From contig NZ_JBHSIS010000007.1 of NCBI RefSeq assembly GCF_042653545.1, forward strand, positions 434,001 to 498,000: a DNA stretch of 64,000 nucleotides. Direction: 5' to 3'. Made by a program: the position numbers and the translations under genes. Shown here piece by piece: positions 25,311-33,244 of the stretch (the stretch's first letter is position 1; each line of letters starts with the position of its first letter). Source of the DNA: Actinophytocola glycyrrhizae. GTDB lineage: Bacteria; Actinomycetota; Actinomycetes; Mycobacteriales; Pseudonocardiaceae. The notes under the pieces were generated by a model. That model was not told the DNA's origin. It did not search any database and worked only from the letters and a program-made list of their open reading frames with translations.

Positions 25311-25937
25311 ATGTCGACCGCAGCAATTGTAATTCTGGTCGTCGTCCTGCTCGCGGTGTTGTTCGCGGCAGGGTGGTTCCTCGGCGGGCAGGCACGCAGC
25401 CGCAGGCTGCGCAACCGGTTCGGGCCGGAGTACGACCGCCACCTCGAGACCGCGGAGAACCGGCGGATCGCGGAACGTGAACTGACGGAACGCGAGAAGC
25501 GGCACGCGCAGCTGTCGCTGCGGCCGCTGTCGGACACCGCGCGGGTGCACTACACCGAGCAGTGGACCCGGGTGCAGGAGCGTTTCGTCGACGCGCCGCG
25601 TGAAGCCCTCGCGGGTGCCGACGATCTGGTGCACGCCGTGATGCGCGAACGTGGTTACCCGATGGAGGGGTTCGAGCAGCAGGCCGCCGACCTGTCCGTC
25701 GAACACGGACACATCGTGGACGGCTACCGCGCCGCGCACGAGATTCACGACGGACGCGCCCAGGCGGACACCGAACGACTCCGCGCCGCGCTGGTGCACT
25801 ACCGGGAGGTCTTCCGCGAGCTGGTCGGCGACGACGCCGACGTGCCCGCGCAGCGGACCCCGGATGTCGATCCCCGCCAGGACGGGCACCGCGACGGCCG
25901 CCACAACGACCAGCACCAGGAGGCCCACCATGCGTAA
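25311..25937 (+). CDS. Membrane-anchored protein, paralogue of the following gene
   Basis: A 208-residue protein with AAGGAG 6 nt before its ATG. One N-terminal helix (AIVILVVVLLAVLFAAGWFLGG) anchors it; the rest is a charged helical domain on one side of the membrane: RHAQLSLRPLSDTARVHY, then WTRVQERFVDAPREALAGADDLVHAVMRERGYP and RLRAALVHYREVFREL. The segment from WTRVQ to the end of the helical part is clearly related to residues 105-165 of the next gene product. The C terminus is rich in Asp, His and Gln. The function is unknown. Its stop overlaps the next start. Confidence 0.75.
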   Translation: MSTAAIVILVVVLLAVLFAAGWFLGGQARSRRLRNRFGPEYDRHLETAENRRIAERELTEREKRHAQLSLRPLSDTARVHYTEQWTRVQERFVDAPREALAGADDLVHAVMRERGYPMEGFEQQAADLSVEHGHIVDGYRAAHEIHDGRAQADTERLRAALVHYREVFRELVGDDADVPAQRTPDVDPRQDGHRDGRHNDQHQEAHHA

Positions 25938-26439
25938 CGTCGAGCACCAGGACGGCAGATCCCAGGACGGCATGCCCCGCGACGGCATGCCGAGGAACGG
26001 CGTGGCGAACCACCAGATCCCGCGACAGGAAACCCTTGCGGCGGAACCACTTCCCGCCGACACGCAGGACTTCGGCACGCCCGTGGACGACCGGCCTGCC
26101 GAGTCGTTGCCCGTCGCGGACCGGCCTGCCGACTCGCTGCCCGTCGACGAGACGGGGCCGGCGGCCGGTGACGCCGCGGTGACCGGCGGCGACCTGTTCC
26201 CCGGCGACGCCGCCACGCGCCTGCGGGAGCGGTGGCGTGAGCTGCAGGCGGACTTCGTCGACGACCCGCAGCGAGCGGTGCGGGAGGCCGACGACGTGGT
26301 CGACGAGGTGCTGCGGACCATCACCGAGCACCGGCAGCGGCTCGCGGGCGAGTGGCAGGGCGACACCGACACCGAGCACCTCCGGCTGGCGATGCGGGAA
26401 TACCGCACCTTCGTGGACCGGTTGCTGCCGACGACCTGA
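25930..26439 (+). CDS. Soluble paralogue of the preceding membrane-anchored protein
   Basis: A 169-residue protein overlapping the previous gene by 8 bp. The first 90 residues are low-complexity with two small repeat types (DGMPRDGMPRNG near 14-24; DRPAESLPVADRPADSLPVDE near 54-75). The C-terminal 75 residues repeat the domain of the upstream protein: RERWRELQADFVDDPQRAVREADDVVDEVLRTITEHR, LAGEW, then LRLAMREYRTFVDRLL. It has no signal or membrane helix. The two proteins may form a complex through the shared domain (inference). A strong terminator follows. Confidence 0.72.
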   Translation: MRNVEHQDGRSQDGMPRDGMPRNGVANHQIPRQETLAAEPLPADTQDFGTPVDDRPAESLPVADRPADSLPVDETGPAAGDAAVTGGDLFPGDAATRLRERWRELQADFVDDPQRAVREADDVVDEVLRTITEHRQRLAGEWQGDTDTEHLRLAMREYRTFVDRLLPTT

Positions 26440-26458
26440 AAAGTAATTCCGTAACCGC

Positions 26459-26504
26459 GTGACGCCGATTGCGGTCTGCAAAGTGCAGATCCAATCGGCG
26501 TCAC
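26459..26504 (+). terminator. Intrinsic terminator after the paralogue pair
   Basis: GTGACGCCGATTG pairs perfectly with CAATCGGCGTCAC (13 bp); inside it TCTGCA/TGCAGA forms a second stem. TTTGCTT follows. It lies 20 bp after the stop. Confidence 0.85.
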
Positions 26505-26642
26505 GCTTTGCTTATGCGGCAATACCTTTATTGACACACCGGCTGAAGTGGACTTTTATTCACGTTGTCGCGGGCTTGGTCGTCCCGGGCACGATTCGGC
26601 GCTGACCGGGGGAAGCGCTCTGAATGCGAGGAGTACCGCGCT

Positions 26643-27536
26643 GTGTCCGTTGCCGCCGGTCACGTCCATCACTTCGCGATGGGCTCGTGGCTGCCGTTCT
26701 TCGCTTATGCCGTCGCCGTGGTCGGCTCCGTCGTCGGGCTCGCGTGCACACTGCAGGCGCGCCGTGCGGGCGACGAGGGCAGGCCGAGGTACGGCTGGCT
26801 GATCCTCGCCGCCGTGTCGATCGGTGGGGTCGGCATCTGGCTGATGCACTTCATCGCGATGCTGGGCTTCGACACGCCGGGTTCGCCGGTGCGCTACGAC
26901 ATCGGCCGCACCGCGGTCTCCGCGCTCCTGTCGGTCAGCGCCGTGTTCCTCGGGTTGCTGGTGTTCGGCGTCCGCTCGCGCTTCACGCTGTGGCGGCTGC
27001 TGCTCGCCGGGCTGATCACCGGTCTCGCCGTGAACCTCATGCACTACACGGGCATGTGGGCGGTGCGGGTGCAGGGCACGATCACCTACGACGCGGTCGC
27101 CGTCTGGCTGTCGATCGGCATCGCGATCGTGGCCGCCACCACCGCGTTCTGGTTCACCGTCCTCATCGAACACCCGGGACTCCGCGTGCTCGCCGGTCTC
27201 GTGATGGGACTCGCGGTCACCGGCATGCACTACACCGGCATGGCCGCGGTCCAGGTGCAGCTCGACGAGAACGCGCCGGCTCCCGTCGGTGCCGAGGTGT
27301 TCACCTTCCTGTTCCCGGTGTTCGTGCTGTCGGTCATCGCGCTCGCGGTGCCGATCTACGCCGTGCTGATGGCGTCCACGTGGTCGGAGAACGACGAGGT
27401 GGCGCGGGTGGCGCCGCGCGGCGCGGCCGCACCGGCGCGGCCGCGGGACCAGCCGGTGGCAGAGCCCGAGCTGGGACAGGGGCTGCGCGGGTTCCGCCAG
27501 CTCGCCGCCCGGTACTCACCAGGGCAGGACGACTAG
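26643..27536 (+). CDS. MHYT-domain integral membrane sensor without output domain
   Basis: A 297-residue protein with seven predicted helices forming an MHYT domain. The three characteristic motifs occur at alternate helices: LMHFIAM (about residue 71), LMHYTGM (about 135) and GMHYTGM (about 197). These His/Met clusters are proposed to bind copper and sense O2, CO or NO. Other MHYT proteins carry GGDEF/EAL or kinase domains; here only a short Pro/Ala-rich cytoplasmic tail follows the last helix (from about 250). GTG start with GAGGAG 7 nt upstream. No partner signalling gene is adjacent. Confidence 0.85.
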   Translation: MSVAAGHVHHFAMGSWLPFFAYAVAVVGSVVGLACTLQARRAGDEGRPRYGWLILAAVSIGGVGIWLMHFIAMLGFDTPGSPVRYDIGRTAVSALLSVSAVFLGLLVFGVRSRFTLWRLLLAGLITGLAVNLMHYTGMWAVRVQGTITYDAVAVWLSIGIAIVAATTAFWFTVLIEHPGLRVLAGLVMGLAVTGMHYTGMAAVQVQLDENAPAPVGAEVFTFLFPVFVLSVIALAVPIYAVLMASTWSENDEVARVAPRGAAAPARPRDQPVAEPELGQGLRGFRQLAARYSPGQDD

Positions 27537-27686
27537 CCCGCCTCCCCGGGAATTCGAAGCGCCGGTCTCGACCCAGCGGCACCTGCGGACCGCGGGTGGT
27601 TGGTGGTCCAGTGCCGTCATTTCCCCCGACGTCACTGCTGATCAGGCCAAGGCGTTGCACAAAGATCCAAGGATGCGCTGTGGTGC

Positions 27687-28304
27687 TCAGTGCGCCACGA
27701 TGCCGCGCTCGATGGCCTCGGTCGCGAACTCGACGAGCCGGGCGGCCGAGACCCGTGCCTGCAGCGAACCGCCGTGCACGAGGTCGTCGGCCACGCCGAT
27801 CAGGGAGTCCCACACCCAGTAGGCCATCGCGGGATGGTCGACCAGCGTCGCGCCCTGCGCGTCAGCCGCCTCGCGCAGCGCCCTCTCCAGCGCGCGGGCC
27901 ATGCGGCGGAACACCGTCGCCGACGTGACGGCCCGCTTGCCCTTCGGCCCGCCCGCGAGCACCTTCGACTCCCACTGCTGCGCGGACCGGCCGAACACCC
28001 GCCACAGCTCCCGCACCTGCGGCAGGATCGCGGTCAGCACCCCGGCGACCCCGACACCGCGGTCGAGCTCGTCGAGGGTGTCGCTCATGTCCGCGAGGCG
28101 GGCGGACATGAGCGCGACGAACACGTCCTCCTTGCCGTCGAAGTACTGGTACACGGTGCCAGAGCTGACGCCCGCACCGACGGCGATCGCACGCATGGTG
28201 AGCGCGGCGTAGCCGGAGTCGGCGAGCAGCTTCTCGGCGGAGCGCAGGATGTCGCGCCTGCGGCCCTCCGCGTCACCCCAAGCGGTCGGTTCGGTGCTGT
28301 CCAC
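27687..28304 (-). CDS. TetR-family transcriptional regulator of the sulfonation unit
   Basis: A 205-residue TetR protein. The N-terminal HTH is at about 20-60: RRDILRSAEKLLADSGYAALTMRAIAVGAGVSSGTVYQYFDGKEDVF. The C-terminal ligand domain is Ala-rich with a WVWDSLIGVADDLV helix. The GTG at 28304 is preferred because TATGCT lies exactly 6 nt upstream on the minus strand, giving a leaderless start; an ATG at 28337 is the alternative. It is divergent from cysD, and an 11-bp inverted repeat (28319-28351) lies between them. The same half-site sequence occurs at the DUF1214 promoter (34350), so I infer that this regulator controls both units. The ligand is unknown. Confidence 0.85.
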   Translation of the reverse strand: MDSTEPTAWGDAEGRRRDILRSAEKLLADSGYAALTMRAIAVGAGVSSGTVYQYFDGKEDVFVALMSARLADMSDTLDELDRGVGVAGVLTAILPQVRELWRVFGRSAQQWESKVLAGGPKGKRAVTSATVFRRMARALERALREAADAQGATLVDHPAMAYWVWDSLIGVADDLVHGGSLQARVSAARLVEFATEAIERGIVAH

Positions 28305-28318
28305 GGCGACAGCATATC

Positions 28319-28351
28319 GAACGATGTCCGATTTCATTCTGGACAACGTTC
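28319..28351. promoter_or_regulatory. Inverted repeat, probable TetR operator between tetR and cysD
   Basis: GAACGATGTCC (28319-28329) and GGACAACGTTC (28341-28351) are inverted copies matching at 10 of 11 positions, spaced by 11 bp. The right half overlaps the -35 of the cysD promoter and the left half lies next to the tetR -10, so binding would block both. Confidence 0.6.
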
Positions 28352-28373
28352 AAAATGGGCTTATCATCGAGTC
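28340..28373 (+). promoter_or_regulatory. Leaderless-type promoter of cysD
   Basis: TGGACA (28340-28345), 16 bp, then TATCAT (28362-28367), 6 nt (CGAGTC) and the cysD ATG at 28374. The spacing places the transcript start at the start codon; no Shine-Dalgarno sequence is present. Confidence 0.55.
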
Positions 28374-29270
28374 ATGCTGACCCATCTCGACCGGCTCGAG
28401 GCGGAGAGCATCGACATCCTGCGCGAGGCGGTCGCCGAGAGCGAGCGCCCGGTCCTGCTGTACTCCATCGGCAAGGACTCCTCGACCCTGCTGCACCTCG
28501 CGCGCAAGGCGTTCCACCCGTCGAAGCCGCCGTTCCCGCTGCTGCACGTGGACACGACGTGGAAGTTCCGCGAGATGATCGCCTTCCGGGACCGGACCGC
28601 CGCCGAGCTGGGACTCGAGCTGATCGTCCACCGCAACCCGGAGTGCCTCGCGCTCGGCGTCAACCCGTTCGACCACGGCTCCGCGACGCACACGGACCTG
28701 TGGAAGACCCAGGGGCTGCGGCAGGCACTGGACAAGCACCGGTTCGACCTCGCGTTCGGCGGCGCGCGCCGCGACGAGGAGCCGGTGCGCGCCAAGGAAC
28801 GCGTGTTCTCGTTCCGCACGGCCGACCACCGGTGGGAGCCTCGCGACCAGCGGCCGGAGCTGTGGCGGCTGTACAACGCGCGCACCGCGCCGGGCGAGAG
28901 CATCCGGGTGTTCCCGCTGTCGAACTGGACCGAGCTGGACGTGTGGCGCTACGTCGAACGCGAGCGGATTCCCGTGGTGCCGCTGTACTTCGCGGCACCA
29001 CGACCGGTGGTCGAGCGCGACGGCACGCTGATCATGGTGGACGACGACCGGCTGCCGCTGCGGCAGGGGGAGCGCCCCGAGCTTCGCACGGTGCGGTTCC
29101 GGACGCTGGGCTGCTACCCGCTGACCGGCGCGATCCAGAGCACGGCGGCGACCGTGGCGGACATCGTCGCGGCGACCGAGGCAGCGGTGACCTCGGAGCG
29201 GCAGGGCCGGGTGATCGACCGCGACCAGTCCGGGTCGATGGAGCGCAAGAAGCGGGAAGGCTACTTCTGA
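28374..29270 (+). CDS. cysD: Sulfate adenylyltransferase small subunit
   Basis: A 298-residue CysD. With CysN it makes adenosine 5'-phosphosulfate (APS) from ATP and sulfate in the cytoplasm. Visible are the PP-loop LLYSIGKDSSTLLHLARK (about 27-45), the HVDTTWKF block, FGGARRDEEPVRAKER (about 125-140), the NWTELDVWRYV block and the terminal DQSGSMERKKREGYF, all canonical. The start at 28374 is set by the leaderless promoter and the position of the first conserved block. The stop overlaps cysNC (TGATG-type). No cysH or sulfite reductase gene is in the window; the PAPS made here is probably spent by the sulfotransferase at 32056 (inference). Confidence 0.96.
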   Translation: MLTHLDRLEAESIDILREAVAESERPVLLYSIGKDSSTLLHLARKAFHPSKPPFPLLHVDTTWKFREMIAFRDRTAAELGLELIVHRNPECLALGVNPFDHGSATHTDLWKTQGLRQALDKHRFDLAFGGARRDEEPVRAKERVFSFRTADHRWEPRDQRPELWRLYNARTAPGESIRVFPLSNWTELDVWRYVERERIPVVPLYFAAPRPVVERDGTLIMVDDDRLPLRQGERPELRTVRFRTLGCYPLTGAIQSTAATVADIVAATEAAVTSERQGRVIDRDQSGSMERKKREGYF

Positions 29271-31075
29271 TGGACCTGTTGCGGTTCCTGACGTGCGGCA
29301 GCGTCGACGACGGCAAGAGCACGCTGATCGGCCGCCTCCTGTACGACACGCACGCGCTCTACAACGACCAGGTCGCGGCACTCACCGAGAGTGGGCTGGA
29401 CTTCGCGTCGCTGACCGACGGCCTGCTCGCCGAACGGGAGCAGGGCATCACGATCGACGTCGCGTACCGCTACTTCGCCACGGCGGCACGGAGTTTCATC
29501 GTCGCCGACACACCGGGACACGAGCAGTACACCAGGAACATGGTGACCGGGGCGTCCACGTCGGACGCCGCGGTGCTGCTGCTCGACGCGCGCGCCGGGG
29601 TGCTGCGCCAGACCCGCAGGCACAGCCACGTGGTCGCGCTGCTGGGCATCCGGCGGGTGGCGCTCGCGGTGAACAAGATGGACCTGGTGGACTTCGACCG
29701 GGCGCGGTTCACCGCGATCGCCGACGAGTACCGGGAGTTCGCCGCCGGGCTCGGTGTCGACGAGGTGACGTGCGTGCCGACCGCCGCGACCGAGGGCGCC
29801 AACGTGGTGCACCGCGCGGCGCGGACGCCGTGGTACGACGGGCCGACGCTGCTCGAGTGGCTGGAGACCGTGCCGGTCGACGCCGGGCACGGGCCGTTCC
29901 GGATGATCGTGCGGTGGGTCAACCGGCCGGGGCCCGACTTCCGCGGTGCGTCCGGTCTCGTGGTCGGCGGCACGGTGCGCGTCGGTGACGTGGTGCGCGT
30001 GCTTCCCGGGCACGCGACGAGCACGGTCGCGCGGTTGGTGACCTTCGACGGCGACCTCGACGAGGCGGAGGCCGGGCAGTCGGTGACGGTGGTGCTGGCC
30101 GACGACGTCGACGTGCCCAGGGGCGCGGTGCTCGCCGCCGCCGACCCGCCCGGTGTCGTGGACGCGGCGCAGGCGGACCTGATCTGGATGTCGGAGCAGG
30201 AACTGCTGCCCGGCAGGCGGTACCTCGCGAAGGTGGGCGCGCGGACCGTCGGGCTCACGGTGGACCCGCCCAAGCACCGCGTCGATGTCGACACCGGCGC
30301 GCGGCTGGCGGCGCGGACGTTGCGCCTCAACGAGATCGGGGTCGGGAACGTCCACTTCGACCAGCCGGTGGCGCTGGACCCCTACCGCGCCAACCGGGAC
30401 CTCGGCGGCTTCATCGTGATCGACCGGCTCACGAACGCGACGGTGGGCGCCGGGCTCGTGCGGTTCCCGTTGCGGCGCGCGGCGAATGTGACGTGGCAGC
30501 CGACGTCGGTCACCAGGGGGATGCGGGCCGGGCTGAACGGGCACCGCGGCTGTGTCGTGTGGTTCACCGGCCTGTCGGGCGCCGGCAAGTCGACGATCGC
30601 GGACCGCACCGAGCAGCGGCTGCACGCGGCGGGCAGGCACACGTTCCTGCTGGACGGCGACAACGTGCGGCACGGCCTGAACGCCGACCTCGGCTTCACC
30701 GACGCCGACCGGGTGGAGAACATCCGCAGGGTCGCGGAGGTCGCGGGCCTGATGGTCGAGGCGGGTCTGGTCGTGCTGGTCTCGTTCATCTCCCCGTTCC
30801 GCGCGGAACGCGAACTGGCCCGCGGCATCGTGGCGGCGGACGAGTTCTGCGAGGTGTTCGTGGACACCCCGCTCACGGTCGCCGAACAACGCGACCCGAA
30901 GGGCCTGTACGCCAAGGCACGCAGGGGCGAGCTGCCCAACTTCACCGGCATCGACTCACCGTACGAGCCACCGGAACACCCGGAACTGCGCCTGGACACG
31001 ACGACCCTGACCGCGCAGGAGTCCGCGGCCGCGGTTGTGGCCCGGTTGGAACAGCTGGGTCTGGCGACGCACTGA
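29270..31075 (+). CDS. cysNC: Bifunctional sulfate adenylyltransferase large subunit / APS kinase
   Basis: A 601-residue fusion. Residues 1-425 are the CysN GTPase that drives APS synthesis: GSVDDGKST (G1, about 10-18), REQGITIDVAYRYF (switch), DTPGHEQY (G3, about 79-86), NKMD (G4), then two beta-barrel domains. Residues about 430-601 are an APS kinase: GLSGAGKST (P-loop, about 434-442), DGDNVRHGLN (APS site), and FTGIDSPYEPP near the end. Together with CysD it converts sulfate to PAPS, the sulfonate donor. It is a standard length for actinobacterial CysNC. Downstream lie a palindromic repeat and a convergent SDR gene. Confidence 0.95.
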   Translation: MDLLRFLTCGSVDDGKSTLIGRLLYDTHALYNDQVAALTESGLDFASLTDGLLAEREQGITIDVAYRYFATAARSFIVADTPGHEQYTRNMVTGASTSDAAVLLLDARAGVLRQTRRHSHVVALLGIRRVALAVNKMDLVDFDRARFTAIADEYREFAAGLGVDEVTCVPTAATEGANVVHRAARTPWYDGPTLLEWLETVPVDAGHGPFRMIVRWVNRPGPDFRGASGLVVGGTVRVGDVVRVLPGHATSTVARLVTFDGDLDEAEAGQSVTVVLADDVDVPRGAVLAAADPPGVVDAAQADLIWMSEQELLPGRRYLAKVGARTVGLTVDPPKHRVDVDTGARLAARTLRLNEIGVGNVHFDQPVALDPYRANRDLGGFIVIDRLTNATVGAGLVRFPLRRAANVTWQPTSVTRGMRAGLNGHRGCVVWFTGLSGAGKSTIADRTEQRLHAAGRHTFLLDGDNVRHGLNADLGFTDADRVENIRRVAEVAGLMVEAGLVVLVSFISPFRAERELARGIVAADEFCEVFVDTPLTVAEQRDPKGLYAKARRGELPNFTGIDSPYEPPEHPELRLDTTTLTAQESAAAVVARLEQLGLATH

Positions 31076-31097
31076 GGGGCGTTCAGGGCATAACCAG

Positions 31098-31152
31098 TGC
31101 CGTGAAAGGCGCGTTCAGAGCGCTGAGCGCCGCGAAAGGCCCATTCACGGCA
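31098..31152. repeat. Dispersed palindromic repeat, copy 4 (imperfect)
   Basis: Left arm TGCCGTGAAAGGCGCG; right arm ends GGCCCATTCACGGCA, the same variant end as copy 1. It lies between the convergent ends of cysNC and the SDR gene. Confidence 0.8.
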
Positions 31153-31214
31153 TCGCAGGTGGGGGTTTACAGCGTCAAAGCCAGCCCGCTACGCGCCCGG
31201 GTCCGCGCGGTAGA

Positions 31215-31252
31215 CCCGCGAAGCGGGGCATGCCCGTGCAATCCCGACGGCG
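31215..31252. repeat. GC-rich repeat associated with the palindrome, copy B
   Basis: CCCGCGAAGCGGGGCATGCC followed by CGTGCAATCCCGACGG. It resembles 18507-18547 and again follows a palindrome copy. CCCGC/GCGGG could form a small hairpin. Confidence 0.45.
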
Positions 31253-31282
31253 ATCCCACCGTCACGGACGTGATCGCCTGAC

Positions 31283-32059
31283 TCAGGACGGCAGGTACTC
31301 CCCGCCGTTGACGTCCAGCACCGCACCCGTGACCTCGGACGCGAAGCGGGACAACAGGAACAGGATCGCTCCCGCGCACGCCTCGTCGACCGGGATGCGG
31401 CCCAGCGGGTTGCGGGCGGCGATCTCGTCGTACACGTCCTGCTCGGTGATCCCGCGCTGCTGTGCGGTCATCGTCAGGTAGAACCGCACACCCGGCCCGT
31501 CCAGCCAGCCGAGCACCGCCTGGTTGACCCTGATGCCCCGTTCGCCGAGCTCCAGCGCGAGGTACTGGGAAGCGCAGCCCATCGCCGCCTTCGCCACCGC
31601 ATAGCCGCCCTCGCCGCGCATCGGCTTGCGGGTCGACAGGGTGCCGACGTTGACGATCGAGCCGCCGCCGGTCATGTGCGGCACCGCGGCCCGCGTCATG
31701 GCGAGCGCGCCGTGCAGGATGATGTCGACCGACCGGCGCAGCTGCTTGTCCGGGGTGGCGAGCAGGTCGTGGAAACCGGGGTGGGAGTACGCCGAGTTCA
31801 CCAGGCCCGTCACCCTGCCGAACCGTTCGGCCGCGGTGTCGACGACCCGTTCGACGTCCTCGGGTTTCCGCACGTCGCACGGCACACCGACCGCCTCGCC
31901 GCCCGCCGCGGCGACCTCCTTGGCCACCTGGTCCATCACCTGTGGCGACCGGGCGGCCATCACGACCTTGGCGCCCTCCGCCGCCGCGCGGGCCGCGAGC
32001 TTGGCCCCCAGTCCCGCGCCGACGCCCGACACGATGACGACCTCGCCGTCGAGGATCAC
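31283..32059 (-). CDS. Short-chain dehydrogenase/reductase (SDR)
   Basis: A 258-residue classical SDR that should oxidise an alcohol or reduce a ketone with NAD(P). The cofactor-binding turn is VSGVGAGLGAKLAARAAAEG (about 9-28), the acidic residue region reads MAARS, the NNAG-type block reads NSAYS, the catalytic Ser is in NVGTLSTR and the Tyr/Lys pair is in YAVAKAA. GTG start with GGAGGT 6 nt upstream. It overlaps the sulfotransferase stop (GTGA) and is the last gene of the DUF1214-sulfotransferase-SDR unit. Its substrate may be a hydroxylated lipid or steroid-like compound that is sulfonated by the neighbour (inference). Confidence 0.88.
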   Translation of the reverse strand: MILDGEVVIVSGVGAGLGAKLAARAAAEGAKVVMAARSPQVMDQVAKEVAAAGGEAVGVPCDVRKPEDVERVVDTAAERFGRVTGLVNSAYSHPGFHDLLATPDKQLRRSVDIILHGALAMTRAAVPHMTGGGSIVNVGTLSTRKPMRGEGGYAVAKAAMGCASQYLALELGERGIRVNQAVLGWLDGPGVRFYLTMTAQQRGITEQDVYDEIAARNPLGRIPVDEACAGAILFLLSRFASEVTGAVLDVNGGEYLPS

Positions 32060-33183
32060 GGCGCCACCTCCTCGTAGCACGCGAAGTCCCGCGCGAGACC
32101 CGCCTCGGTCAGCCCGAAGTCCTCCGGCGTGTAGGTGTGCCTTCCGTGCCGCTGCTCGCGGTTGCGCGCCAGGTACGCGGTGAACGCCTCGCGGTCGGCA
32201 GGCAGGCCCAGCTCCGCCGTGACCTGCTCGGCCTGCGCGACCGGCGCGGCCACCATGTCGGCGAACCGCACGTCCACGAACCGGTCCGGGCGCTCGCGGC
32301 GGATCTCGGTGAACGCGCGCAATGTCGTGGCGAACCGGTCCGACCAGTACCGGCCGATCTCGACGGGGTCCACCCGGTCGCTGTACTGGCCGGTCATCGA
32401 GGTGACCATCGAGGCGTAGGACGGCACGGCCGCGGCGGGCGAGCGGTGCGTCATGACGATCCGGCAGCCGGGGAACGTGTCGAGCACGGTCCGCGCGGCG
32501 GTGAGGTGGTGCGGCGACTTCAGTACCCACGGCAGGCCCCTGCGTGCCGGGTTCTGCCACTGCAGCGCCTGCAGCCACTCCCGCAGCTCCCGGTAGGCGG
32601 GTGCCTGGTCGGCGCCGCGCAACCACGTCCCGTAGGTGGGCACCCGGTAGAAGGAGTCGAAGCTCATCGACGTGAACGTGCGGTCGAGCAGGATCACGTC
32701 CTCCTCCGGCCCGTCCCACTCGATCGTGTGGATATCGCCGAACTCGGGTGACATCCGCAGGAACAGCGCCGCCCGGTCCCGCGCGCGCTGCTTGCGTTCC
32801 GCCGCGTCCGGGCCCTCGCCGGGGAACGGCAGCGGGTAGGACGTCTCCCACGACAGCGTCGACGTGACGTGCCGGGAAGCGGCGAGTAGCCGGTGCAGCA
32901 GGGTGGAACCGGTGCGCGGGAGCCCGCAGATCTCGGCCGCGACCGTCACCTCCTCGTCGCGCACCTCGGGGTGGTCCCGGTGCAGCCGCCGCAGCCGCAG
33001 CCGGTCCGCGAGCAGGGCGGTGAGGCGGCGCCTGGTGAGCACCAGCCCTGCCTCGGACAGGCGGGCCTCCTCGTTCAGCGCGCGGACCAGCACGGAAAGC
33101 GGCTCGGTGAACCATTCGTCGCCGAAGTCGCGCAGACCGGTCTTGTCCCGCGCCGAGGCGAGCAGGTCGTCGACGGTGATCAC
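32056..33183 (-). CDS. PAPS-dependent sulfotransferase (Sulfotransfer_3 type)
   Basis: A 375-residue sulfotransferase that transfers a sulfonate group from PAPS to a hydroxyl acceptor. The 5'-phosphosulfate-binding loop is CGLPRTGSTLLH at about residues 86-97. The 3'-phosphate-binding stretch is IVMTHRSPAAAVPSYASM at about 242-259 with the key Arg and Ser. LKSPHHL near 221 is also typical of the mycobacterial and rhodococcal Stf family. There is no signal peptide, so it acts in the cytoplasm on a small acceptor. PAPS is made by the convergent cysD-cysNC pair 1 kb away, and the DUF1214 gene 61 bp upstream is probably co-transcribed. Confidence 0.88.
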   Translation of the reverse strand: MITVDDLLASARDKTGLRDFGDEWFTEPLSVLVRALNEEARLSEAGLVLTRRRLTALLADRLRLRRLHRDHPEVRDEEVTVAAEICGLPRTGSTLLHRLLAASRHVTSTLSWETSYPLPFPGEGPDAAERKQRARDRAALFLRMSPEFGDIHTIEWDGPEEDVILLDRTFTSMSFDSFYRVPTYGTWLRGADQAPAYRELREWLQALQWQNPARRGLPWVLKSPHHLTAARTVLDTFPGCRIVMTHRSPAAAVPSYASMVTSMTGQYSDRVDPVEIGRYWSDRFATTLRAFTEIRRERPDRFVDVRFADMVAAPVAQAEQVTAELGLPADREAFTAYLARNREQRHGRHTYTPEDFGLTEAGLARDFACYEEVAP

Positions 33184-33244
33184 AACGCCCTCTCACGGGC
33201 TCCGGGACGTTGTCCGTGCCGGTGGTTCGCTCCGCAGGATCCGC

